NCBI GenBank assembly: GCA_964360265.1
Contig: CAYHUY010000018.1
Coordinates: 1 to 15,492, forward strand
DNA length: 15,492 bases
DNA from: GWA1-39-11 sp964360265
GTDB taxonomy: Bacteria > Patescibacteriota > Microgenomatia > Levybacterales > GWA1-39-11
Reading direction: 5' to 3'
Made by a program: the position numbers and the translations under genes. Position 1 is the stretch's first letter, and the number at the start of each line of letters is the position of its first letter. Of this stretch, positions 1 through 5,625 are shown in pieces. The notes under the pieces were generated by a model. It was not told the DNA's origin and searched no databases. It saw only the letters and a list, made by a program, of their open reading frames with translations.

Positions 1-8
1 CGAACGGG

Positions 9-38
9 TTGACAAATACAAGAGACTTTAACTAAAAT
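9..38 (+). promoter_or_regulatory. Promoter of the DsbA-like gene, predicted near-leaderless
   Basis: A perfect -35 hexamer TTGACA (9-14) is followed by an 18-nt spacer and the -10 box TAAAAT (33-38). Only 7 nt separate the -10 box from the ATG at 46, so the expected transcription start is within about 1 nt of the start codon. There is no Shine-Dalgarno sequence. Confidence 0.75.
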
Positions 39-45
39 AATATTC

Positions 46-813
46 ATGTCAAATAAAAGGCCTACGTTAACCTTGGGCGATTTATTCATACAAATCCCTA
101 AACTGATCCCCAAACGAATTTCCAAAATTAAAACAAACCAACTTTCATACATTGCGTTGTTAATTGCTGTTTTTCTCCTTGGGTATTTACTTGCTCGGCT
201 GCAGATACTTGAAAAACAAACAGGACAGCAAGAGACAACTGGTCAGATTCAGCAGCAAGCACCTCAGGGAAAGATAAGCGTTGACGCGGGTCATCTCCCT
301 GCTGTAGGAAATGAAGATGCGAAAGTTGAGATGATTGAATTCTCTGACTTTGAATGTCCTTTCTGCAAGCGCTATTTTGATGAAACTTTTTCCCAAATTA
401 AAAAAGACTATGTAGATACGGGAAAAATTAAGCTATCCTATAGGCACTTCCCTCTTGATTTCCATCCTGCGGCGCTTCCTTCCGCCCTTGCCTCCGAGTG
501 TGCAAATGAGCAGGGCAAATTTTGGGAATACCACGACTTAATATTTACGGAACAAGAAAAAATTGCAGGAAAAACAGCTGATGTCATAATAGGTCAGCTC
601 AAAACCTGGGCACAGGGGTTGGGACTTAATACAAACCAATTCGGAACCTGCCTTGACAACCAGACATATGCCGAGAAGGTAACCCAAGATCTTAATGACG
701 GCAAAACCGCGGGAGTTTCAGGAACCCCAAGCTTCTTCATCAACGGGAAACTTCTTGTGGGCGCCCAGCCTTACGACGCCTTCAAGGCAATAATAGACGA
801 AGAACTAAAATAA
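46..813 (+). CDS. Membrane-anchored DsbA-family thiol:disulfide oxidoreductase
   Basis: 255 residues. An N-terminal signal anchor (about residues 33-52, hydrophobic, preceded by a Lys/Arg-rich cytoplasmic stretch) and a Gln-rich linker (about 55-75) lead into a DsbA/BdbD-type thioredoxin domain. The redox motif is C104-P-F-C107 in the context SDFECPFCKRYF, with the cis-proline loop at GTPSFFING (T227-P228). Two further cysteines, C152 and C202, sit in the helical insertion as in BdbD-like members. Together these indicate disulfide formation or exchange on proteins outside the cytoplasmic membrane. No DsbB or VKOR partner is visible in the window. The start is fixed by a strong promoter 7 nt upstream. 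The gene converges with hicA, one base separating the two stop codons. Family assignment is secure; whether it acts as oxidase or isomerase cannot be told from sequence. Confidence 0.92.
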   Translation: MSNKRPTLTLGDLFIQIPKLIPKRISKIKTNQLSYIALLIAVFLLGYLLARLQILEKQTGQQETTGQIQQQAPQGKISVDAGHLPAVGNEDAKVEMIEFSDFECPFCKRYFDETFSQIKKDYVDTGKIKLSYRHFPLDFHPAALPSALASECANEQGKFWEYHDLIFTEQEKIAGKTADVIIGQLKTWAQGLGLNTNQFGTCLDNQTYAEKVTQDLNDGKTAGVSGTPSFFINGKLLVGAQPYDAFKAIIDEELK

Positions 814-814
814 T

Positions 815-1039
815 CTATTTTAGGTGTTTTCGCAATTCTTCAAATTCCATTGCCGCTTGTTTCAATATACTTTGAAAAGTTCCTCGGGCAACCTCTTTGT
901 GTTTTGGAACGATGACTGTTTGAAGCTTGCCTAACCGAATTCCGCGAAGTTTTACATGACTCCCCTCTGTTGAAACAATATAAAATCCCGCACGAATTAA
1001 TGCCTTAATAATCTTCTGACCGGAATAAAATCTTGCCAT
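815..1039 (-). CDS. hicA: HicA-family mRNA interferase toxin
   Basis: 74 residues with the HicA double-stranded-RNA-binding fold pattern. Lys/Ile-rich helix 1 is followed by G26-S27-H28, where H28 is the catalytic histidine position, then a basic strand and the ending VPKHKEVARGTFQSILKQA typical of HicA. In characterised family members the toxin cleaves mRNA and is neutralised by HicB. Its ATG overlaps the hicB stop codon (TAATG at 1037-1041), so it is probably translated by coupling. No separate Shine-Dalgarno sequence is seen. The length is normal for the family and all expected key residues are present, so it looks functional. Confidence 0.88.
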   Translation of the reverse strand: MARFYSGQKIIKALIRAGFYIVSTEGSHVKLRGIRLGKLQTVIVPKHKEVARGTFQSILKQAAMEFEELRKHLK

Positions 1040-1254
1040 TAGAGGCTAATCGTGTTAGTACTAACGTCTTGAATCTCTGGAAGTTTTAGATTCTTGGTCG
1101 GTTCGTCCTCAAGATATAAGGTAAGTGCTTCCTCGAGATTTTTAAGCGCTTCGTCACGGGTTTTACCTTGACTTGCAAGTTCTAACTCTAAAAACTTAGC
1201 AACATAAAGTTTATCCTCTTTCCAAACAATTGTGTGCAATGTTCTTTTTTTCAT
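1039..1254 (-). CDS. hicB: HicB-family antitoxin, short form
   Basis: 71 residues. The N-terminal half shows the partial RNase H-like HicB pattern: alternating strands (TLHTIVWKEDKLYVAKFLELE), then ASQGKTRDEALKNLEEALTLYLED, a signature helix. There is no recognisable C-terminal helix-turn-helix or ribbon-helix-helix DNA-binding domain, so any operon autoregulation would have to work differently from long HicB proteins. It is the first gene of the pair, antitoxin before toxin, the reverse of the classical hicAB order. It is divergent from the gene at 1325. Confidence 0.87.
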   Translation of the reverse strand: MKKRTLHTIVWKEDKLYVAKFLELELASQGKTRDEALKNLEEALTLYLEDEPTKNLKLPEIQDVSTNTISL

Positions 1255-1263
1255 GTCGAAAAT

Positions 1264-1272
1264 ATTATATCA
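1264..1272 (-). promoter_or_regulatory. Extended -10 of the hicBA promoter
   Basis: Read on the minus strand, TGA-TATAAT (hexamer at 1264-1269) lies 9 nt before the hicB ATG, predicting a 5' leader of about 3 nt. No -35 is clear at 17 nt, which fits an extended -10 promoter. It lies back to back with the promoter for the gene at 1325. Confidence 0.6.
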
Positions 1273-1289
1273 CATGTCTTCCACGGTTA

Positions 1290-1318
1290 TTTACAAACAT
1301 TTGATATCCTGCTACTGT
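1290..1318 (+). promoter_or_regulatory. Promoter of the hypothetical gene at 1325, predicted leaderless
   Basis: TTTACA (1290-1295), a 17-nt spacer, then TACTGT (1313-1318), which is preceded by TGC (extended -10). Six nt separate the -10 box from the ATG at 1325, placing the transcription start on the A of the start codon. Confidence 0.6.
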
Positions 1319-1324
1319 TAATTC

Positions 1325-2071
1325 ATGGAAGATAATAATCAAAATCAAGCACCTCAAAATATTCCCGCTCAAACTCCGACTACGCCCGCATCTGAACCAC
1401 CACCTTCTAACAACGCAAGGAAAGGCAAGCGGAAAATACTTATCGGTGCATCTCTTTTGGCAATAGCGTTTATTGTTCTGATAGTATATGCAGTACTATC
1501 TGAAATTCTAGGATTAAGCAGACAGGTTCGCAACATTCCAACTCTCCCTACCGCAACTCCCACCCCTGATTCAAGCAACATTTCCACCTGGAAAACATAT
1601 ACAAATAGTAAACATGGATACGCAATAAAATATCCAGAAGGCTTTGGGGTTGATGAAATGGAAGGCGTAACAATAATTTTTAAAGGTGAAAAAATAAAAA
1701 TCCCACCGAACTCTCCCATTGAGCCATATCCTACATCATTAGCTATTTATAATAGAACGAATGCTACTTTCAATAATGCGGATGAAGCCTGTGAAGCAGA
1801 ACTATGTCAAAATCTAAATAATCCAGCAGTTGGGCAGAATTATAAAAAAGAACAAGTCCAAATAAATAACGCCTTTGGTGTTAAAGTAACTTCTGCGGAT
1901 AGGAAATACAGTTTAGATTACTATCTTGCTAATTCAAGTGGAAGTCAAATAGTTCGAATTCCTTTAGGAGCTAACATAGCCGCGTCATCGAGAGTAAGTA
2001 ACGAAAGCCAGCAGTTAGAAGCTTTCAATTCATTGCAGCAAATCCTCTCAACCTTCAAATTCATGAAGTGA
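1325..2071 (+). CDS. Membrane-anchored hypothetical protein, PsbP-like pattern possible
   Basis: 248 residues, not recognised as a named family. A Pro/Gln/Asn-rich disordered N-terminus (about 5-30) is followed by a basic stretch ARKGKRK, one transmembrane helix (about 38-58) and a Pro/Thr linker (TLPTATPTP, about 73-81). An extracytoplasmic domain follows from about residue 88, beginning WKTYTNSKHGYAIKYPEGF. The 'GY.IKYPEGF' start is typical of small PsbP/Mog1-like domains on membrane anchors in Patescibacteria. That is a pattern resemblance only. The domain has just two cysteines (C156 and C161), which could form a disulfide. The gene stands alone with its own promoter and converges with mutM. 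The UGA stop is at 2069-2071. Confidence 0.75.
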   Translation: MEDNNQNQAPQNIPAQTPTTPASEPPPSNNARKGKRKILIGASLLAIAFIVLIVYAVLSEILGLSRQVRNIPTLPTATPTPDSSNISTWKTYTNSKHGYAIKYPEGFGVDEMEGVTIIFKGEKIKIPPNSPIEPYPTSLAIYNRTNATFNNADEACEAELCQNLNNPAVGQNYKKEQVQINNAFGVKVTSADRKYSLDYYLANSSGSQIVRIPLGANIAASSRVSNESQQLEAFNSLQQILSTFKFMK

Positions 2072-2104
2072 ACATACATAATACTTAATACAAGATACTA
2101 AATA

Positions 2105-2950
2105 CTATTTTTGGCAGTTGGAACAAAAGTAGGTGCCTCGACTGCCGATTCGAATAAACTCAATAGGTCCTCCGCATTTATTGGGACACATCTGATTCTT
2201 CTTTCCATAAACTAAGGTATGATTTTGGTATTCGCCTTCCTGTCCTAAAATATTAACGAACGATAGTTCTGATGCACCGCAGCTTTCTAGGCCTTTTTTT
2301 AATACAGACAGAATCGAATCGTAAAGTTTTTTAAGTTCATCTTCTGATAAACTCTTGCCTGGACGTCTTGGATCGATCCTGGCGCGAAACAGGCCGTCAC
2401 ATGCGTAAATATTTCCAATTCCCCCCATATTAGTCTGATCCATCAAAAGCGGCTTAATCTTTGTAACCTTTCGCCCTACTATGAATTTGAAACGCGGGAA
2501 AGTTAAATCTTTGAAGGGCTCGGGGCCCATGTTGGCAAAGAAAGGCAATTTATTGATTTCCGAACTTTTAACTACCTTAATCCATCCAAAGCGTCTTTGG
2601 TCGTTGTAATAAAGACTAGCATCTTTGTCCAGTTTAAAAATTACGTGGGTAAAATTGTTTGGTAGACTCTTCCCAACCTTAGCTGAGAGAGGAATATTCG
2701 CAGTTTTTTTGTCGCGATAAATCAGCTGTCCGGTAAGCTTTACGTGAATAGCCAAAGAATAACCGTTCGACAATTCTAGAATTAAACCCTTCCCTACTCT
2801 TTTAACTGAATTGATTTTTGAACCAATAATATCTCGGGGGTCCCCATAAAATATTTTTGGATGAATCTTCTCAACATCAAGAATTTTATGCCCCAAAACA
2901 TATTTTTGTATACCTAATTTAAGTGTTTCGACTTCTGGAAGTTCCGGCAT
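2105..2950 (-). CDS. mutM: Formamidopyrimidine-DNA glycosylase (Fpg/MutM)
   Basis: 281 residues, full length. It excises oxidised purines such as 8-oxoguanine and cleaves the resulting abasic site. The catalytic N-terminus is intact: the mature protein starts P-E-L-P-E-V-E, with Pro as nucleophile and Glu next to it. The conserved lysine is in RVGKGLILEL (K54). The helix-two-turn-helix region reads LLMDQTNMGGIGNIYACDGLF (168-188). A C-terminal zinc finger has C255, C259, C276 and C279 and ends RGTYFCSNCQ. The first Cys pair is spaced C-x3-C instead of the usual C-x2-C. It is last in the exonuclease-glycosyltransferase-Nudix-mutM operon. It has its own Shine-Dalgarno sequence (GGAGG, complement at 2960-2964, 9 nt from the ATG), and its ATG overlaps the stop of a relic mini-ORF that encodes a second mutM beginning. 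Confidence 0.95.
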   Translation of the reverse strand: MPELPEVETLKLGIQKYVLGHKILDVEKIHPKIFYGDPRDIIGSKINSVKRVGKGLILELSNGYSLAIHVKLTGQLIYRDKKTANIPLSAKVGKSLPNNFTHVIFKLDKDASLYYNDQRRFGWIKVVKSSEINKLPFFANMGPEPFKDLTFPRFKFIVGRKVTKIKPLLMDQTNMGGIGNIYACDGLFRARIDPRRPGKSLSEDELKKLYDSILSVLKKGLESCGASELSFVNILGQEGEYQNHTLVYGKKNQMCPNKCGGPIEFIRIGSRGTYFCSNCQK

Positions 2951-3033
2951 TATGTATTCCCTCCCTTCATATTAATACCCGCCCTGAGCGAGCGAAGCGA
3001 GTCGAATGGGTCAACTTCAGGCAATTCCGGCAT
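2950..3033 (-). pseudogene. Relic 5' end of a second mutM (27-codon mini-ORF)
   Basis: The minus strand from 3033 reads MPELPEVD, the Fpg catalytic N-terminus, then runs through a GC-rich repeat element and on to an in-frame TAA at 2950-2952. The ATG overlaps the Nudix stop codon (TAATG), and the mini-ORF stop overlaps the real mutM ATG (TAATG again). Over the first 24 nt the relic differs from the intact gene at five positions. Four are synonymous third-position or leucine-codon changes, and the fifth turns E into D at codon 8. This points to a diverged mutM beginning instead of a fresh tandem copy. It may still serve to couple translation from the Nudix gene to mutM. Confidence 0.8.
2982..3010. 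repeat. GC-rich mini-element, CCCTGAGC...GTCGAA type
   Basis: 29 nt beginning CCCTGAGC and ending GTCGAATGGG, with GAGCGAAGCGA between. The two ends match the element inside the glycosyltransferase gene at 3611-3629, which has just CT between the same ends, so the two belong to one family. It lies inside the mutM relic, immediately after the eighth relic codon. Confidence 0.7.
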
Positions 3034-3437
3034 TATAGATATCCTAATTCTTTAAAAAGCTTAACGCCTGGTCTTACATGGTGAAGTTTTTTTAATTCTG
3101 ACTTATCAAACCATTTAAGTATTACAAGCTCCTCGGATATGCGAGGGACCCCCACTGTTTTTGCGTGGAACGCTAAAAATATATAGTGAGTCATTTCGCC
3201 ATGTTTGTCAGGCTCGTTATCTTCATCAAATCCTATCTTTTCTAAACTAACAACTTTAAGTCCGGTTTCTTCTTTAACTTCTCTTCGTATTGCATCCTCT
3301 AACGTTTCTCCTTCCTCCACCCCTCCTCCTGGCAGCCGCCAAGTATTTGGATATGGTCCCACATCCTTCTTTTTCCGGCCGAGTAGAATTTTCCCATTTC
3401 TTTGGATTATCGCACTTACAACTACTCTTGCTTTCAT
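3033..3437 (-). CDS. Nudix hydrolase, MutT-like
   Basis: 134 residues, the usual size for a single-domain Nudix enzyme. The Nudix box G-x5-E-x7-R-E-V-x-E-E-x-G-L is complete at residues 38-60, with the metal-binding glutamates E53, E56 and E57. The upstream NTWRLPGGGVEEGE strand is canonical. These enzymes hydrolyse nucleoside diphosphates linked to another group. The substrate cannot be set from sequence, and removal of oxidised nucleotides is only suggested by the adjacent mutM. The start overlaps the glycosyltransferase stop (ATGA), and its TAA overlaps the ATG of the mutM relic, so translation is probably coupled on both sides. Confidence 0.9.
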   Translation of the reverse strand: MKARVVVSAIIQRNGKILLGRKKKDVGPYPNTWRLPGGGVEEGETLEDAIRREVKEETGLKVVSLEKIGFDEDNEPDKHGEMTHYIFLAFHAKTVGVPRISEELVILKWFDKSELKKLHHVRPGVKLFKELGYL

Positions 3438-4582
3438 TTCATTTTTGATTCGATAAAGCTTTTGATCTTTCTATCGAAAACTTTGGTTGAGAATTTCTGG
3501 GCCTGTCTGCGACAGTCCCCCGAACTGATTTTCGTTTTTTCGAATCGTTCGATTGCCGAATTTATTGCTTCAGGTGTGTTTTCATCAAAGAACATTCCTG
3601 TTGCCACTTGCCCTGAGCCTGTCGAAGGGTCGATTACCGTTTCTCGAACACCTCCAGAGCGATAAGCTATTACCGGAGTTCCAACCGCCATTGCTTCAAC
3701 TGGCGTAATTCCGAAATCTTCATCAAAGGAAGCAAAAATATACGCGCGGGCTCCTGCCATTAATTCTTGTCTCGCAGCATCCGATACTTCGTGCAAGAAT
3801 TCGATGTTCTTACCCGCCAGAGATTTGAGTTCTACATCAAAACCCGCAAATCCTTTCCCGAAAATTTTGAGCTTCTTTCCATTTTCATTAAAAGCTCTTA
3901 CAATAATATCAATCCCCTTCGCGCGCGCTAAACGCCCCCCCGCCAAATAGTAATTTTTTTTATACTTAATACTTGAATCGACTGGAGGACCTGCCCGCAA
4001 TGCTCGCGCAAGCGTTGCAGGCGGGTTTATCACAACCGCATCTCTACGATAAAACTTTTGGATACGGGATCGAATTTCCTCAGAATTAGCAATGAAATAA
4101 TCAACGTTTTCAGAAGCTTTAAAATCTATCATTCGCAAAAAATGATTGGCAATAGAACCAAAAAACTTCATCAATTTATCTTTTTGCCATTCCCGCGCAG
4201 TCATATATCCATAAAGATATCTTGGGGGAGTGTGTGTGTAGCAGAATATTTTTGCCGATTTGCCCTTTCGAACAAGGTTTGGAAAATAAGCGCCTGTTTG
4301 AGAAACAATGATAATGTCGAATTTCGATAGATCAAATGAGAGAAAAGCAAGAGGCGAAATTAATCTAAAAATAGAAATTAATTTTTCACGATATGGAATC
4401 CATTGGAGGAAGGATGTTCGAATATGCATACTTTCGAAATCCCCATGGTGCGGTCCTAAATATTCCGGAGCATAAATCGATGTATAAATCGGCGCATCAG
4501 GAAAAATCCTGTGCAATTCCTCGAGCACCCTCTCAGCACCACCATATTCTTTCAAATAGTCATGCACTAAAGCAACCTTCAT
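3434..4582 (-). CDS. GT-B glycosyltransferase, family 4 (mannosyltransferase-like)
   Basis: 382 residues. The N-terminal Rossmann half starts MKVALVHDYLKEYGGAERVL, the acceptor-side signature with a GGAE loop. The C-terminal half carries the nucleotide-sugar site, with the EX7E motif E288-DFGITPV-E296, then AMAVGTPVIAYRSGGVRE. It transfers a sugar from an activated nucleotide donor, probably to a cell-surface glycan or lipid; donor and acceptor are unknown. Two in-frame insertions disturb conserved blocks. Residues 189-200 (ATLARALRAGPP) interrupt the expected INPPVD, and residues about 319-326 (PSTGSGQV) interrupt the expected VID-x-TG-FF. Both are encoded by mini-elements. Neither breaks the frame nor removes a visible catalytic residue. 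The ATG overlaps the exonuclease stop (TAATG) and no Shine-Dalgarno sequence is present. Confidence 0.9.
   Translation of the reverse strand: MKVALVHDYLKEYGGAERVLEELHRIFPDAPIYTSIYAPEYLGPHHGDFESMHIRTSFLQWIPYREKLISIFRLISPLAFLSFDLSKFDIIIVSQTGAYFPNLVRKGKSAKIFCYTHTPPRYLYGYMTAREWQKDKLMKFFGSIANHFLRMIDFKASENVDYFIANSEEIRSRIQKFYRRDAVVINPPATLARALRAGPPVDSSIKYKKNYYLAGGRLARAKGIDIIVRAFNENGKKLKIFGKGFAGFDVELKSLAGKNIEFLHEVSDAARQELMAGARAYIFASFDEDFGITPVEAMAVGTPVIAYRSGGVRETVIDPSTGSGQVATGMFFDENTPEAINSAIERFEKTKISSGDCRRQAQKFSTKVFDRKIKSFIESKMK
3611..3629. repeat. Mini-element inserted in frame in the glycosyltransferase
   Basis: CCCTGAGCCTGTCGAAGGG. On the coding strand it supplies most of PSTGSGQ between VID and ATGMFFD, where related glycosyltransferases have VIDG-x-TG-FF without this segment. 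Its ends are the same as those of the element at 2982-3010. Confidence 0.75.
3990..4025. repeat. 36-nt imperfect palindrome inserted in frame in the glycosyltransferase
   Basis: The element runs from CCTGCCCGCAA (3990-4000) to GTTGCAGGCGGG (4014-4025). The two halves are reverse complements except for a few positions, mostly G-T wobbles on the plus strand. Its 36 nt equal 12 codons. Removing them restores INPPVDSS, the canonical sequence at this place in the family. Confidence 0.8.
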
Positions 4583-5514
4583 TATAATAATTTCATCTGG
4601 TTTTGTTTCTTTGTTTCAACCTTGCGACTTAAAACCTCATCTACTCTTTTGGGTAAAGTTTTAAATTCGTATTCAACAAGGGCTTTTTTGAATGCCTCGA
4701 CATCAATCTTTGAAGTATAACAGTCTTCAAAATTACAGACAAAAGGCACATCGCAAACAATTGCCGCCAATTTCTTTCCAAGCGCGGCTGATTCTGCTCC
4801 ATCAATCAATTTCTGCGCAAGATTTTTATTTTTCACCGCAACATCATCAAGGTGTTTATAAATATTGTCAACATTTCCATATTCACTAATTAAATTCGCT
4901 GCGGTTTTGGATCCAATCCCTGCAACTCCCGGATAATTATCGGAAGAATCTCCAGTCAGCGCTTTCAAATCAATTATTTGTGCGGGTTCAACACCATAAT
5001 TTGTTTTAACTGAGTTCTCATCATGAAGTTTTACCTCGGAAATTCCTTTAACCGGCATTAAGACGAGTGTATCCTGATCAACCAGTTGAAGCATATCGCG
5101 GTCTCCCGAAACAATATATGTAAAAATTCCCTGTTTATTAGCACTTGCAGACAATGTACCAATGACGTCATCCGCTTCATATCCATCAACTCCAATTTGA
5201 AAAATTTTTGCCTTATCGAGGATTTCGATTATCATTTGGAATTGCCCTGATAGGTCGGACTCCATTTTTGGACGCTGAGATTGATAACCAACATACAATT
5301 GTTGGCGAAACGTAGGTTTTGGACGATCAAAAGCTATTACAATGTATGCTGGTTTTAACTGCTGGATGAGTTTTAATAGCATTGAAAAAAAACCGTGGAT
5401 TGCGCCTGTTGGAGTGCCTTCAGAGGTTGTAAACGGAGGCATAGCATGATAAGCACGGTGAACAATCGCCGATCCGTCAACAAGCATAAAGATTTCTTTT
5501 TTTGAATCTTCCAT
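4582..5514 (-). CDS. Stand-alone 5'-3' exonuclease (PolA N-terminal/FEN domain)
   Basis: 310 residues covering only the 5'-nuclease domain of DNA polymerase I; no 3'-5' or polymerase domain follows. The metal-binding acidic residues are all present: D13 (LVDGSA), D63 (AFDRPKPTFR), E113/D115/D116 (GYEADDVIGT), D138/D140 (SGDRDMLQLV) and D189/D192 (GDSSDNYPGV). The last group opens the helix-hairpin-helix DNA-binding motif GVAGIGSKTAANLISEYG. It would remove RNA primers and flaps in Okazaki-fragment maturation and repair. I chose the ATG at 5514 over an in-frame ATG at 5577, because the extra 21 residues are translated intergenic repeat and the -10 box lies exactly 6 nt before 5514. It is first gene of a four-gene operon. 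Confidence 0.92.
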   Translation of the reverse strand: MEDSKKEIFMLVDGSAIVHRAYHAMPPFTTSEGTPTGAIHGFFSMLLKLIQQLKPAYIVIAFDRPKPTFRQQLYVGYQSQRPKMESDLSGQFQMIIEILDKAKIFQIGVDGYEADDVIGTLSASANKQGIFTYIVSGDRDMLQLVDQDTLVLMPVKGISEVKLHDENSVKTNYGVEPAQIIDLKALTGDSSDNYPGVAGIGSKTAANLISEYGNVDNIYKHLDDVAVKNKNLAQKLIDGAESAALGKKLAAIVCDVPFVCNFEDCYTSKIDVEAFKKALVEYEFKTLPKRVDEVLSRKVETKKQNQMKLL

Positions 5515-5520
5515 AAACGA

Positions 5521-5529
5521 ATTATAGCA
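5521..5529 (-). promoter_or_regulatory. Extended -10 promoter of the exonuclease operon, predicted leaderless
   Basis: The minus strand reads TGC-TATAAT (hexamer 5521-5526), then 6 nt, then the ATG at 5514, which puts the transcription start on the start codon. A TTGTCA lies 20 nt upstream, too far for an ideal -35, so the extended -10 is probably what matters. Confidence 0.7.
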
Positions 5530-5540
5530 AAAAAGAAATC

Positions 5541-5625
5541 TACAATTGACAAATTGACAGTTAACCAATTGACCCACGCGGTAGTTATTTCGTTAATTTG
5601 TTAATTGGCTAACTGTTAAAATTGG
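5541..5625. repeat. AT-rich inverted-repeat intergenic element, copy A
   Basis: The left part has ATTGAC units (5544-5573) and the right part has TTAATT units (5592-5616). The arms 5557-5573 and 5600-5616 pair over 17 nt, allowing G-T wobbles, around a 26-nt loop. A related element in the same orientation is at 10364-10440. It fills the gap between the TraG-like stop codon, which it overlaps, and the exonuclease promoter. Confidence 0.7.

Noticed and set aside
1054..1065. 12-nt palindrome GTTAGTACTAAC near the end of hicB
   Set aside because: It lies in coding sequence far from the hicB promoter, and its length is not rare in AT-rich DNA. There is no support for it as an operator.
2072..2104. 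TA-rich tract with repeated AATACT between convergent genes
   Set aside because: No stem or T-run, so it cannot be called a terminator. The AATACT units are too few and irregular to call a repeat.
3402..3665. 87-codon open frame on the plus strand containing CPEPVEG
   Set aside because: It is antisense to the glycosyltransferase. The CPEPVEG string is just the mini-element read on the other strand.
5515..5577. In-frame upstream ATG extending the exonuclease by 21 residues
   Set aside because: The extension is translation of the intergenic repeat and promoter. Homology begins after it, and the -10 box lies between the two ATGs.
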